Assembly (NCBI GenBank): GCA_038239195.1
Contig: JBBSEZ010000426.1
Location: 1 to 8,560, forward strand
DNA length: 8,560 bases
Source of the DNA: JBBSEZ01 sp038239195
Lineage (GTDB): Bacteria; Planctomycetota; Planctomycetia; Gemmatales; Gemmataceae
Direction of reading: 5' to 3'
The first letter of the stretch is position 1. Each line of letters begins with the position of its first letter. This document shows positions 1 through 7,300 of this stretch, one piece after another. Both the position numbers and the translations under genes were made by a program. Below the pieces are notes generated by a model. The model made no database searches. It was not told where the DNA came from and was given only the letters and a program-made list of their open reading frames with translations.

Positions 1-66
1 CCGCGATTCTGCGAACCGCGGCGAAACGCTTGGCGCCCGTCACACCGCGCCAGGCGAGCACCATGA
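1..66 (+). CDS. Possible 3' end of an upstream gene (partial)
   Basis: Frame 1 is open from the window edge to a TGA at 64-66, giving 21 C-terminal residues rich in Arg, Pro and Ala. The stop overlaps the ATG at 63-65 as an ATGA junction, the usual layout of translationally coupled genes. That junction is the only support: the segment is too short to recognise, and another forward frame is also open here. If real, it is the preceding gene of the same operon as the DHPS-like gene. No function can be given. Confidence 0.3.
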   Translation, partial: PRFCEPRRNAWRPSHRARRAP

Positions 67-1475
67 CGCAACCTCACCTCCTCTTCGTGACCGGCAAGCT
101 CGCCGAGCCCGCCCTGCGCCGTGCGCTCGAAGACCTCGCCCCCCGCGCCGGCTTTGCCTTCACCGTCGCCGTCCTGCCCATCACCGTCGTCGCCCTGGCC
201 ACCACCCCCTGGATCGCCCGCCACCTCCGCGTCCCCCCCGGCGTCGATCGCGTCGTGCTGCCCGGCCTGTGCCAGGGCGACCTCGCCGCCCTCCCTCCCG
301 GCGCCCCCGTCGAGCGCGGCCCCAACGACCTGCGCGACCTGCCCGACTTCTTCCGCACCAGCGCCCCCCGAACGACTTACGGGGCCCACGACGTCGCCAT
401 TCTCGCCGAGATCAACCACGCCCCCCGGCTGGCGCGCGACGACCTCCTCGCCCGGGCCCGCGCCTGCGCGGCCGACGGCGCCGACGTCATCGACCTCGGC
501 TGCGACCCCGGCTCGACCTGGGCCGGCGTCGCCGACGCCGTGCGTGCCCTGCGCGACGCCGGGCTGCGCGTCTCGATCGACAGCTTCGATCCCACCGAGG
601 TAGAGCAGGCCGTCCGGGCCGGCGCCGAGCTCGTGCTGAGCGTCGATGGCAGGAACGTCGAGGGCGCCCGCTCCTGGGGCGCCGAGGTGGTGGCCCTGCC
701 CGACGACCCGGCCACGCTGGCGGGGCTCGACGAAACCGTGGAGCGCCTGACGGCCTGGGGGGTGCCGTTCCGCATCGACCCCGTTCTCGAGCCGATCGGG
801 GTGGGGCTCGCCGCCTCGCTGGGGCGCTACCTCGAAGTGCGCCGACGCTACCCCGGCGCCGAGATGATGATGGGCGTCGGGAACCTCACCGAGTTGACCG
901 ACGTCGATTCGGCCGGCATCAACGTGCTGCTGCTCGGCCTCTGTCAGGAGCTCGGCGTCCGCAGCGTCCTCACCACGCAGGTCATCAACTGGTGCCGCAG
1001 TTGCGTGCGCGAGCTCGACCTGGCCCGCCGCCTGGTCTACCACGCCTGCACGCAGCACGTCCTGCCCAAGCACGTCGAGCCCGGGCTGGTGATGTTGCGC
1101 GACCCGCGCGTGCGGCCGCACGGCGAGGCCACCCTGGCGGAGTTGGCCGCGCGCGTGACCGACCGCAACTTTCGCCTGTTCGCCGAGCGCGGGGAGCTGC
1201 ACGTCCTCAACGGCCACCTGCACCTGCGCGGAGAAGACCCGTTTGCGCTGTTCGAGCAGATGCAAGCCCGTGAGGAGATCGACGCCTCGCACGCCTTTTA
1301 CCTCGGCTACGAGATGGCCAAGGCGGTGACGGCGCTGACGCTAGGCAAGAACTACGTCCAGGACCAGGCGCTGCGCTGGGGCCTGCTGACGATGCCGGAG
1401 AAGTCGCACCGCGGTAAAATGGAGGCGGGGCCCGGCGAGGGAAAGGCGGCGCATGAACCACCACCCGGATCGTGA
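63..1475 (+). CDS. DUF6513 / dihydropteroate synthase-like / DUF4346 protein
   Basis: 470-residue cytoplasmic protein of the archaeal-type dihydropteroate-synthase-like family (TIGR00284-like), not classical FolP. The family is linked to pterin cofactor synthesis, notably tetrahydromethanopterin; its exact reaction is unsettled as far as I know. Residues 1-100 (LLFVTGKLAEPALRR) fit the N-terminal DUF6513 domain. Residues 111-330 form a pterin-binding TIM barrel: AEIN (115-118), GADVIDLGCDPGS (139-151) in place of the FolP GGESTRPG loop, SIDSFDP (171-177), and GVGNLTELTDVDSAGIN (271-287). Residues 366-442 resemble DUF4346, ending with HAFYLGYEMAKA and KNYVQD. ATG at 63 is preferred to the in-frame TTG at 30: homology begins at once, and the ATG overlaps an upstream stop (ATGA). 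The gene overlaps pabB by 23 bases, implying co-expression and a shared role in p-aminobenzoate-derived cofactors. The family call is strong; the H4MPT role is inferred. Confidence 0.85.
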   Translation: MTQPHLLFVTGKLAEPALRRALEDLAPRAGFAFTVAVLPITVVALATTPWIARHLRVPPGVDRVVLPGLCQGDLAALPPGAPVERGPNDLRDLPDFFRTSAPRTTYGAHDVAILAEINHAPRLARDDLLARARACAADGADVIDLGCDPGSTWAGVADAVRALRDAGLRVSIDSFDPTEVEQAVRAGAELVLSVDGRNVEGARSWGAEVVALPDDPATLAGLDETVERLTAWGVPFRIDPVLEPIGVGLAASLGRYLEVRRRYPGAEMMMGVGNLTELTDVDSAGINVLLLGLCQELGVRSVLTTQVINWCRSCVRELDLARRLVYHACTQHVLPKHVEPGLVMLRDPRVRPHGEATLAELAARVTDRNFRLFAERGELHVLNGHLHLRGEDPFALFEQMQAREEIDASHAFYLGYEMAKAVTALTLGKNYVQDQALRWGLLTMPEKSHRGKMEAGPGEGKAAHEPPPGS

Positions 1476-2910
1476 CCGCGAGCCGGCGCCCGGCCCGCCC
1501 CTGGTCGAGGAACTGCTCCCCGCGCCGGCCCCGTGGGACGTCTGCCTCCAGCTCGCCCACCTCCCCGGCCTGCTCTTCCTCGACAGCGCCCTCGATCACC
1601 CCGACCTCGGCCGCTACTCGTTCCTCGCGGCCGATCCGTTTTCCTGGCTCCGCGCGCGCAAGCGTCGCGTCTCGCTCAATGGGCACGTGCGCGACGCCGA
1701 CCCGTTCGCCATCCTGGCCGAGGAACTGGCGCAGCACCGCGCGGAGCCGGTCGCGGGCCTGCCGCCTTTCCAGGGCGGTGCCGCCGGGCTGTTCGGCTAC
1801 GACCTCTGCCATCACCTGGAGCGCCTGCCGCGCCCGGCGCTCGACGAGTTCGCGGTCCCCGACCTGGCCGTCGGCTTCTACGACTGGGTCATCGGCTTCG
1901 ACCACGCCCAGGGCCGCGCCTGGATCTTCTCCACCGGCCTGCCCGAGCGCTCCCCGGCGCGCCGCCAGCGCCGCGCCGCCGCGCGTCTCCGCGAGGTGCG
2001 TGCGCTCTTGCGCCAGCCAGCCCGCGCGCTCCCGGATCGGCCACCGACCGCCCCGATCGTGGTGCCCGCGCGGGCCCGCGCGCTGCCCGACTTCCCCGCG
2101 CTGGCGAGCAGTTTCAGCCGCGACGAGTACCTGCGAGCCGTGGCGCGGGCCATCGACTACGTCCAGGCGGGCGACTGCTTCCAGGTCAACCTCGCCCAGC
2201 GCCTGCTCGCCCCCGCCGCGCTGCCCCCCCTGGAGCTCTACCGCCGGCTGCGCGAGCGCAACCCGGCCCCGTTCGCCGGTTACTTCGACCTCGGCGACTT
2301 CGTCCTCGCCAGCGCCTCGCCGGAGCGCTTCGTGCGCGTGAGCGCCGGCGAGGTCGAGACGCGGCCGATCAAGGGCACGCGCCCGCGCGGCGGCACGCCG
2401 GAGGAAGATGCCCGCGCCGCCGAGGAACTGCTGCGCTCCGCCAAGGACCGGGCCGAGAACGTCATGATTATCGACCTGCTGCGCAACGACCTCGGGCGCG
2501 TCTGCGCCTACGGCTCCGTGCGCGTCGAGGCGGTGTGCCGGCTGGAGAGTTACCGGACCGTGCATCACCTCGTCTCGGAGGTCCGGGGCCGGCTGCGGCC
2601 CGGGCTCGGGCCGATCGACCTGCTGCGGGCGGCGTTCCCGGGCGGGTCGGTGACGGGGGCGCCGAAGGTGCGGGCGATGGAGATCATCGCCGAACTGGAG
2701 CCGACGGCGCGCGGGCCCTACTGTGGGGCGCTGGGCTACGTGGGCTTCGACGGCAGCATGGACGCGAACATCCTCATCCGCACCTTCACGATCGGGGGCG
2801 GGTGGGCGCAGTTCCCGGTGGGCGGGGGCATCGTCGCCGACTCGACCCCGGAGGGCGAGCACGCGGAGACCCTGCACAAGGCGGAGGGGCTGGTGCGGGC
2901 GCTGCGGTGA
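1453..2910 (+). CDS. pabB: Aminodeoxychorismate synthase component I (PabB)
   Basis: 485-residue enzyme that aminates chorismate to 4-amino-4-deoxychorismate, precursor of p-aminobenzoate for folate or methanopterin. Ammonia normally comes from a PabA/TrpG glutaminase, not encoded in this window. Residues about 18-160 are the N-terminal domain (YSFLAADP, 55-62). An Arg/Ala/Pro-rich linker covers about 163-215. The chorismate-binding domain covers about 220-485: PIKGTRPRGG (305-314), DRAENVMIIDLLRNDLGRV (332-350), SYRTVHHLVSEV (366-377), FPGGSVTGAPK (395-405) and STPEGEHAETLHKAEGL (464-480), which carries the acidic Mg-binding residues. Lys307 in PIKGT marks aminodeoxychorismate synthase, because anthranilate synthase (TrpE) has Ala there. 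The ATG at 1453 lies inside the end of the DHPS-like gene, with a purine-rich AAAGG six bases upstream. Length is normal for PabB and all core motifs are intact. No pabC lyase gene follows, which is slightly unusual. Confidence 0.93.
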   Translation: MNHHPDRDREPAPGPPLVEELLPAPAPWDVCLQLAHLPGLLFLDSALDHPDLGRYSFLAADPFSWLRARKRRVSLNGHVRDADPFAILAEELAQHRAEPVAGLPPFQGGAAGLFGYDLCHHLERLPRPALDEFAVPDLAVGFYDWVIGFDHAQGRAWIFSTGLPERSPARRQRRAAARLREVRALLRQPARALPDRPPTAPIVVPARARALPDFPALASSFSRDEYLRAVARAIDYVQAGDCFQVNLAQRLLAPAALPPLELYRRLRERNPAPFAGYFDLGDFVLASASPERFVRVSAGEVETRPIKGTRPRGGTPEEDARAAEELLRSAKDRAENVMIIDLLRNDLGRVCAYGSVRVEAVCRLESYRTVHHLVSEVRGRLRPGLGPIDLLRAAFPGGSVTGAPKVRAMEIIAELEPTARGPYCGALGYVGFDGSMDANILIRTFTIGGGWAQFPVGGGIVADSTPEGEHAETLHKAEGLVRALR

Positions 2911-3155
2911 GGGGAAGGGCCGCCCCGGGGCCTCTCAAGCCGTGCGGTGGCTTCCACTCGGATTGGTGCGTCGGGTGGTCGGCCGGCGGGGGCAAGTACG
3001 TGTGCCTGGTCTGCTTCAATTGCCACGAGGTAAAGGTGTTTGGCCCTGACGGCGAACTGTACTGCGGCATGCGAGCCGATGCGCGGCAGCAACTCATGGC
3101 GACGCTGAAGAAGTACCGCAAGAATCGCCCGGAGAGCGGGCTCACGCGGGAGTAG
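2907..3155 (+). CDS. Small Cys-rich CxxCH protein, or C-terminal remnant of a longer one
   Basis: 82 codons from a GTG at 2907-2909 that overlaps the pabB stop (GTGA), ending at TAG 3153-3155. The first ten residues (VRGRAAPGPL) look like filler. From residue 11 it reads like a real domain: KPCGGFHSDWCVGW, then LVCFNCHEVKVFGPDGELYC, and a basic end LKKYRKNRP (68-75). Five Cys (13, 21, 33, 36, 39) plus Cys53 and the CFNCH motif suggest a metal or c-type heme site. However, there is no signal peptide, which a c-type cytochrome would need. From memory, similar segments form the C-terminal half of longer planctomycete hypothetical proteins, so this may be a truncated gene joined behind pabB by deletion or rearrangement. 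No start other than GTG makes sense before the domain. Coding character is convincing; whether it is a working gene is open. Confidence 0.5.
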   Translation: MRGRAAPGPLKPCGGFHSDWCVGWSAGGGKYVCLVCFNCHEVKVFGPDGELYCGMRADARQQLMATLKKYRKNRPESGLTRE

Positions 3156-3170
3156 TTTCGCAGGCCGGCA

Positions 3171-3425
3171 TCAGTCTCGGGAGGGCCACACTTTCTCGAA
3201 CGCCCATTCGATGGCCCCGAACCACGGCGCATTCCAGACGGCGCAACCCAGGATCGTCGCGCCCGCTGCCAGGCTTGCCCAGGCGGCCCAGAGGGAATCC
3301 TCTCGCGGCTGGTAGAGCACCGTAAGGGCGGCCCCAAACCCAAGCCACGTGCCGGCCCCCGCTCCCAGGATCGCCCCCAGGCGGATCGCGCGTCGAACTT
3401 TGGCGCGGCCAAAGTGGTTTTCCAC
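3171..3425 (-). CDS. Small two-helix membrane protein, hypothetical
   Basis: 84 residues starting at GTG (3425-3423) and ending at TGA (3173-3171). The N-terminus is basic (MENHFGRAKVRRAIR). Two hydrophobic, Gly/Ala-rich stretches follow, at about 14-37 (GAILGAGAGTWLGFGAALTV) and 45-65 (WAAWASLAAGATILGCAV), joined by a short polar loop (YQPREDS). A Trp-rich amphipathic tail (WFGAIEWAFEKVWPSRD) ends the protein. This is the pattern of a small inner-membrane protein. No ATG exists in frame before the upstream TAG at 3461-3459, and the ribosome site is weak (GAGA before the GTG), so the start is uncertain. It lies 103 bases downstream of the DUF4058 gene on the same strand and ends 15 bases from the convergent Cys-rich frame. 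I do not recognise a family. Confidence 0.6.
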   Translation of the reverse strand: MENHFGRAKVRRAIRLGAILGAGAGTWLGFGAALTVLYQPREDSLWAAWASLAAGATILGCAVWNAPWFGAIEWAFEKVWPSRD

Positions 3426-3475
3426 GTCGTGTTCTCGTTTGGGTTGACTTCCCTGATGCTACCGATCATCCCGGC

Positions 3476-3489
3476 GGGGCTCGTGCCCC
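3476..3489 (-). terminator. Candidate stem-loop downstream of the DUF4058 gene
   Basis: In the 103-base gap between the DUF4058 gene and the two-helix gene, GGGGC (3476-3480) and GCCCC (3485-3489) form a perfect five-pair GC stem with a four-base loop. On the minus strand it falls 40 bases after the DUF4058 stop. No T-run follows, so an intrinsic terminator is not demonstrated. A second GGCCC block at 3494-3498 could compete for pairing. The rest of the gap shows nothing I can name. Confidence 0.22.
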
Positions 3490-3528
3490 ATCAGGCCCCA
3501 CTGCGACTCGACGTCGGGCCTCCCGCTT

Positions 3529-4272
3529 TCACGCGCCCGGGCCTTCGAGCACGCCGCGCCACCGCAGAGGCAGTCCCTGCGCCGCGGGCTGATAGGTCGT
3601 CTCCAGCGGCACGTTGACGTACCAGGTCGGATCGAGAAAGAGCGGCATGTCGGGCAAGACTTGACCGACGGCGACGGGCTCGACGTAGGCCGTGATCGGT
3701 CGCCCGGCCGCATAGGCGGCCAGCGTCAGAGGTTGGTCGGGTGGGGCCACGTAGGGCTCGTCGCAGACCTCGGCCCAGAGGGCCCCGTGCATCCCCTGCG
3801 GGTCGCGCGGGCCGGGAGGATGCAGGTCGATGACGAGCAAGTGGATGCCGCGGGCCAGAGCGGCGGTCGCCTTGGCGAGGAAGGAGCGCAACGCGTGTCG
3901 GCTCCCTTTGTTGCCCCGAGACACGATCTCGATCAGGGCGACGACGCGGTCCTCGCTGCTGTGGCGGACGACCACGTTCCGCTGTTTGAGGGCATATTCG
4001 TCTGCCTCGGCCGTCGAGGTAAAGCGCACCCTGGGAGGGGCCAGGGTGACGGCGGAGGCGCCTTGGGGCCTCTCGTAGGTCGTCCCATTTCCCCCAGTGG
4101 TCTGGAGCGTCAGCACGTCCGGGCCGAGCGGGCCGGCGATCTGCTCCGGGAGCGCGTAGTAGTCGGGGGGCAAGATGCCCGCGTTCAGCGCTTCGCCGAT
4201 CCTTGGCACCCAGGCGCAGTGAAAGGCGTGAAAGATGGCGTCCCCGACGCGCGTCCAATCGTGAATGGGCAT
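3529..4272 (-). CDS. DUF4058 family protein
   Basis: 247-residue soluble protein of unknown function, family-typical in length and apparently complete. The N-terminus MPIHDWTRVGDAIFHAFHCAW and the motif LPPDYYALPEQIAGPLGPDVL (34-54) are characteristic of the planctomycete branch of DUF4058. Two conserved strands follow: VVALIEIVSRGNKGSR (110-125) and GIHLLVIDLHPPG (142-154). The acidic residues Glu115 and Asp149, with Asn121-Lys122, are spaced in a way that recalls PD-(D/E)XK-like folds such as Uma2, but I cannot show this and no activity is claimed. There is no signal peptide or membrane segment. The ATG at 4272 is supported by a strong GGAGG seven bases upstream. It lies 42 bases after the end of the giant CxxCH gene on the same strand. 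A TATAAT in that gap may give it its own promoter. In cyanobacteria and planctomycetes such genes are usually numerous and scattered. Confidence 0.85.
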   Translation of the reverse strand: MPIHDWTRVGDAIFHAFHCAWVPRIGEALNAGILPPDYYALPEQIAGPLGPDVLTLQTTGGNGTTYERPQGASAVTLAPPRVRFTSTAEADEYALKQRNVVVRHSSEDRVVALIEIVSRGNKGSRHALRSFLAKATAALARGIHLLVIDLHPPGPRDPQGMHGALWAEVCDEPYVAPPDQPLTLAAYAAGRPITAYVEPVAVGQVLPDMPLFLDPTWYVNVPLETTYQPAAQGLPLRWRGVLEGPGA

Positions 4273-4279
4273 CGCTCGT

Positions 4280-4285
4280 CCTCCA
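4280..4285 (-). promoter_or_regulatory. Ribosome binding site of the DUF4058 gene
   Basis: Minus-strand TGGAGG, seven bases before the ATG at 4272-4270. It is a near-perfect Shine-Dalgarno match at ideal spacing and fixes the start. It is much stronger than the sites before the rightward genes. Confidence 0.7.
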
Positions 4286-4295
4286 GGGCGCTGGA

Positions 4296-4301
4296 ATTAT
4301 A
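4296..4301 (-). promoter_or_regulatory. Candidate -10 element (TATAAT) before the DUF4058 gene
   Basis: The minus strand reads TATAAT exactly, in an AT-rich patch inside the 42-base gap between two GC-rich genes. Transcription would start near 4289, about 17 bases before the ATG. No convincing -35 box is present: the hexamer at 17-base spacing reads GAAGAA, inside the end of the upstream gene. A perfect hexamer is notable at this GC content but is not proof. Confidence 0.27.
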
Positions 4302-4314
4302 GCAGCCGCTCTCC

Positions 4315-7300
4315 TCACTTCTTCGCCTCGATCACCTCCAGCCTCAACTCCTTGAACCGCACCTCCATCGGCCCGCCCGAGTGGATCTGCAGCGCAAAGG
4401 TCCCGCGCCGCGCCATCCGCGCGTCGTCGAGATCGACGCACAGGTTGCCGTTGATCCACGTCCGCACCCGACTCCCCCTCGCCTCGATGACGTACTCGTT
4501 CCAGTCATCGACCTTCACGAACTTCTCCCCCGACTTCTTCCACAACAGCCCTCTCCCATGTTCCTCGTACAGCTTCCCCCACCAGCCCGCCCCGACGTCC
4601 GCCTGCGGGCCCTTCACGTCGCCGTCGGCCAGCGCCTCGCTGCGGAACTGCACCCCGCTGTTCTCCTTGTCGGGCACCAGCTTCACCTTGAGCGTCAACT
4701 TGAAGTCGGTCGCCACCATCTGGCCGCGCAAGAACGCGTTGCGCTTGATGCCCGGGCTCTTGCCCACGATCTCGCCCTTCTCCACCCACCACAACTTCGG
4801 GTCGCCTTCCCAGCCCGAAAGGTCTTTGCCGTTGAAGAGGTCCTTGGCGTTGTCCGGCGTCGCCAGGATCGGCACCTGGACCGGGCTTTGCAAATAGGCG
4901 ATCAGCGCCCGCACCTCGCCGTCGCTCAGCGCCTTGACGAGATCGTCGGGCATCATCGACAATTCGCTGGCCTCGCGCGTCTCGACGTCCTTGACCGGCA
5001 CCGTGAGCACCTCGTTGGCCGTCGCCACCGTCAGCGCCGCCGGCGTCTCGGCGCGGACGATCCCGCTGACGGTCCGGCCGTTGCGCAGCGTCAGCACCGT
5101 CATCGCATACTCCTTGGGGATGACGGCGCTGGGGTCGAGGACGTTCTCGAGCAAATAGTCGAGGCTGGCCCGGTTGGCGCCCGTTATGTCGGGCCCGACC
5201 TTCCCGCCCGTGCCGAACAGGACGTGACATTGGATGCACGTCTTGGCGAAAAGCGCCCGGCCCAGCGCCAGATCGGGCGGCGGGGCGGGGCGCATCAGCA
5301 TGCCCTTGTAGCTCGCGATCAACTTCGCCCGGTCGGCCGGGGTCGTTCGCACGATGCCCCACACCTCGCCCACGCGCCTGTCGAGGTCCTTGTTCTTGAG
5401 GTTGCGCAACTGCCGCACCAGGTCGGCCGAGACGTCCGCCGCGGGGACCTTCTTGGCCGCGACGGCGTCGAGCAACTCTCTGCCGTACGCGACGCGCGAG
5501 GCCAGCGTGTTCAGCGCATCGCGCTTCTCGGCGGCGGTCAAGGAGGCGTAGGCCTTCAACACCACCCTGGGCGTTTGCGGATCGTCGAAGGATGCCAATG
5601 CGCGCAGCGCCTCCGCGCGCAGGTCGGGATCGCCGACCAGTTTGTGCAGCACGGGCGGGAGCTTGCCGTCGCGCGCCGCCAGCAGGGCTGCCAGTGCGTT
5701 GCGCCGCAGCGCCAGGGCCGTCGTGGGCGCGACCAGGGCCTGGCGCATCTCGTCGAAGGCCCGCGCATCGCCGAACGCGATCGCCAGCGCCACCGCCTGG
5801 TTGCGCACTTCGTCGCTCTCGCTCCGCGCCAGCTTGGCGAACGCCTTGGCCCACCCCGCCGGCGCCTTCACGTCGCGCTGGCCGCGCAGCCCTTCCTGGA
5901 TGGCGCGCAGATACGTCAACTGCGCCTTTCCATCGCCCGCCTCGCCCAGTCCGCCCACGACCAGCGCCAGCGCCTCCGGCGTCGCCGACGAACTGATGCG
6001 CCGCACCACGAACGGCAGCAGAGTGGGGACCCTCGCCTTCGCGGCCAGGGCGAGCGCCTTGCTCGGGGCCTCTTTCGCCAGCGGTTCGAGGGCGTACCAG
6101 TACATCAGCGGAAGGTTGTGGTCGCCCGCGTCCGCGCCGTGCGCGACCAGCCCTTCGAGGATCGTCCAGCGCTGGCTCAACGGCAACCGCTGCGCCGCGC
6201 TGGCGAGGTAGAGGCGCACCACCGCCGAGCCGTCCTCCCGGGCCAGGGCGCTCATCTTCTTCAGTAGCTCCGGCGCTGGCTTGCCCTCCTCCAGGGCGAG
6301 CTGGATCGTCCATGCGCGCACGTGCGGGCCCTTGTCGTTCAGCCCCTTCATCGCGCGGTCCGGCGTCAGCCCGCGCGTGGCGTGCAGGGCCCACAGCCCG
6401 CGCAGCCGGCGCGTCTCGTCGGCGTGCTCGAAGGCGATCTTGGCCAGCGCTTCGTGGACCGCCGGTTTCGGCTTCCTCTCCTGCAAGAGCCGCCGCGCGT
6501 GGCGCACGTACCAGTCGTTCTTGTGCAGTTGCAGCGCTACCAGTTCTGCGTCCGAGCGCTTGCCCAGGTCCACCTTCTCCCACTTTGCGCCTCGGTAACA
6601 TACCTTGTAGACCCGGCCATTGGATCGGTCCCAGACGTTGACGGCGCCGGTGTGGCAGGCTTGCTTGTCGTACCAGTCGATGAGGTAGACGTTGCCATCG
6701 GGGCCATAGCGGAGATTGATGAATCGCGCCCAGGCGTCGTTGGCCAGCAGGAAGTCGGGGCCGTGCGACGCCACGTAGCCCGAGCCCTTGGGCTTGAGGA
6801 CGTCGGTGTTGAGCCGCCGGCCGTGGACGTTGCCCATGAACATCCGACCGCGGTACTCGGCGGGCCAGCTCCCGCCCAGGTAGATCATCGTCCCGCAGTG
6901 GGCGTGGCCCCCACCCAGGCTGTCGGAGCGGTTGTTGCCGGCCCACGGGTTGGCCCCGGTCCAGTGCAGGTGATCGGCGATGGTGCCAATGTCGGCGTAG
7001 GTGTGCGGGTTGAAATGGCTCCCCGCCTGGCGGAGGTAGCGCCCTCCCTGCACCACGTGGAAGGCGTGCGGAATGACGCAGGCCTCGACAAACGCCTGCC
7101 CGCGGTCGTCGAAGTCGAGCCCCCACGGGTTGCTGGTGCCGTGCGCGAACACCTCGAAGACGTGTCGGGTCGGGTGGTAGCGCCACACCCCCGCGTTGAG
7201 CGGCACGCGCTTGTTGAGGGGAGTGCCCGGCTTGCCGACGCGCGAGTGCGTGAAGACGCCATGACAGCCGTAGAGCCAGCCGTCGGGGCCCCAGCTAAAG

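Noticed and set aside
1207..2877. 556-codon open frame antisense to the DHPS-like gene and pabB
   Set aside because: It lies opposite strongly conserved motifs, is dominated by Arg, Ala, Gly, Pro and Glu, and is the expected shadow of GC-rich codon usage.
1533..2906. Long forward frame over pabB leading into the Cys-rich segment
   Set aside because: Only the part after 2907 looks like a protein; the earlier part is a shadow of pabB, so a long fusion is not credible.
3444..3449. TTGACT on the plus strand, a -35-like hexamer
   Set aside because: No -10 element at proper spacing and no rightward gene downstream.
2786..3469. 227-codon reverse frame with an ATG at 3469, alternative to the two-helix protein
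   Set aside because: Its translation is low-complexity and lacks the clean hydrophobic pattern of the 3425-3171 frame; I saw no sign of a frameshift joining the two.
4381..6267. 628-codon forward frame opposite the giant gene
   Set aside because: Composition is Arg/His/Gln/Pro-rich with no recognisable motif; the opposite strand carries the heme, HEAT and DUF1080 signals.
4505..7186. 893-codon reverse frame overlapping the giant gene
   Set aside because: Same strand but a shifted frame of a well-supported gene; low-complexity Arg/Gly/Ala translation.
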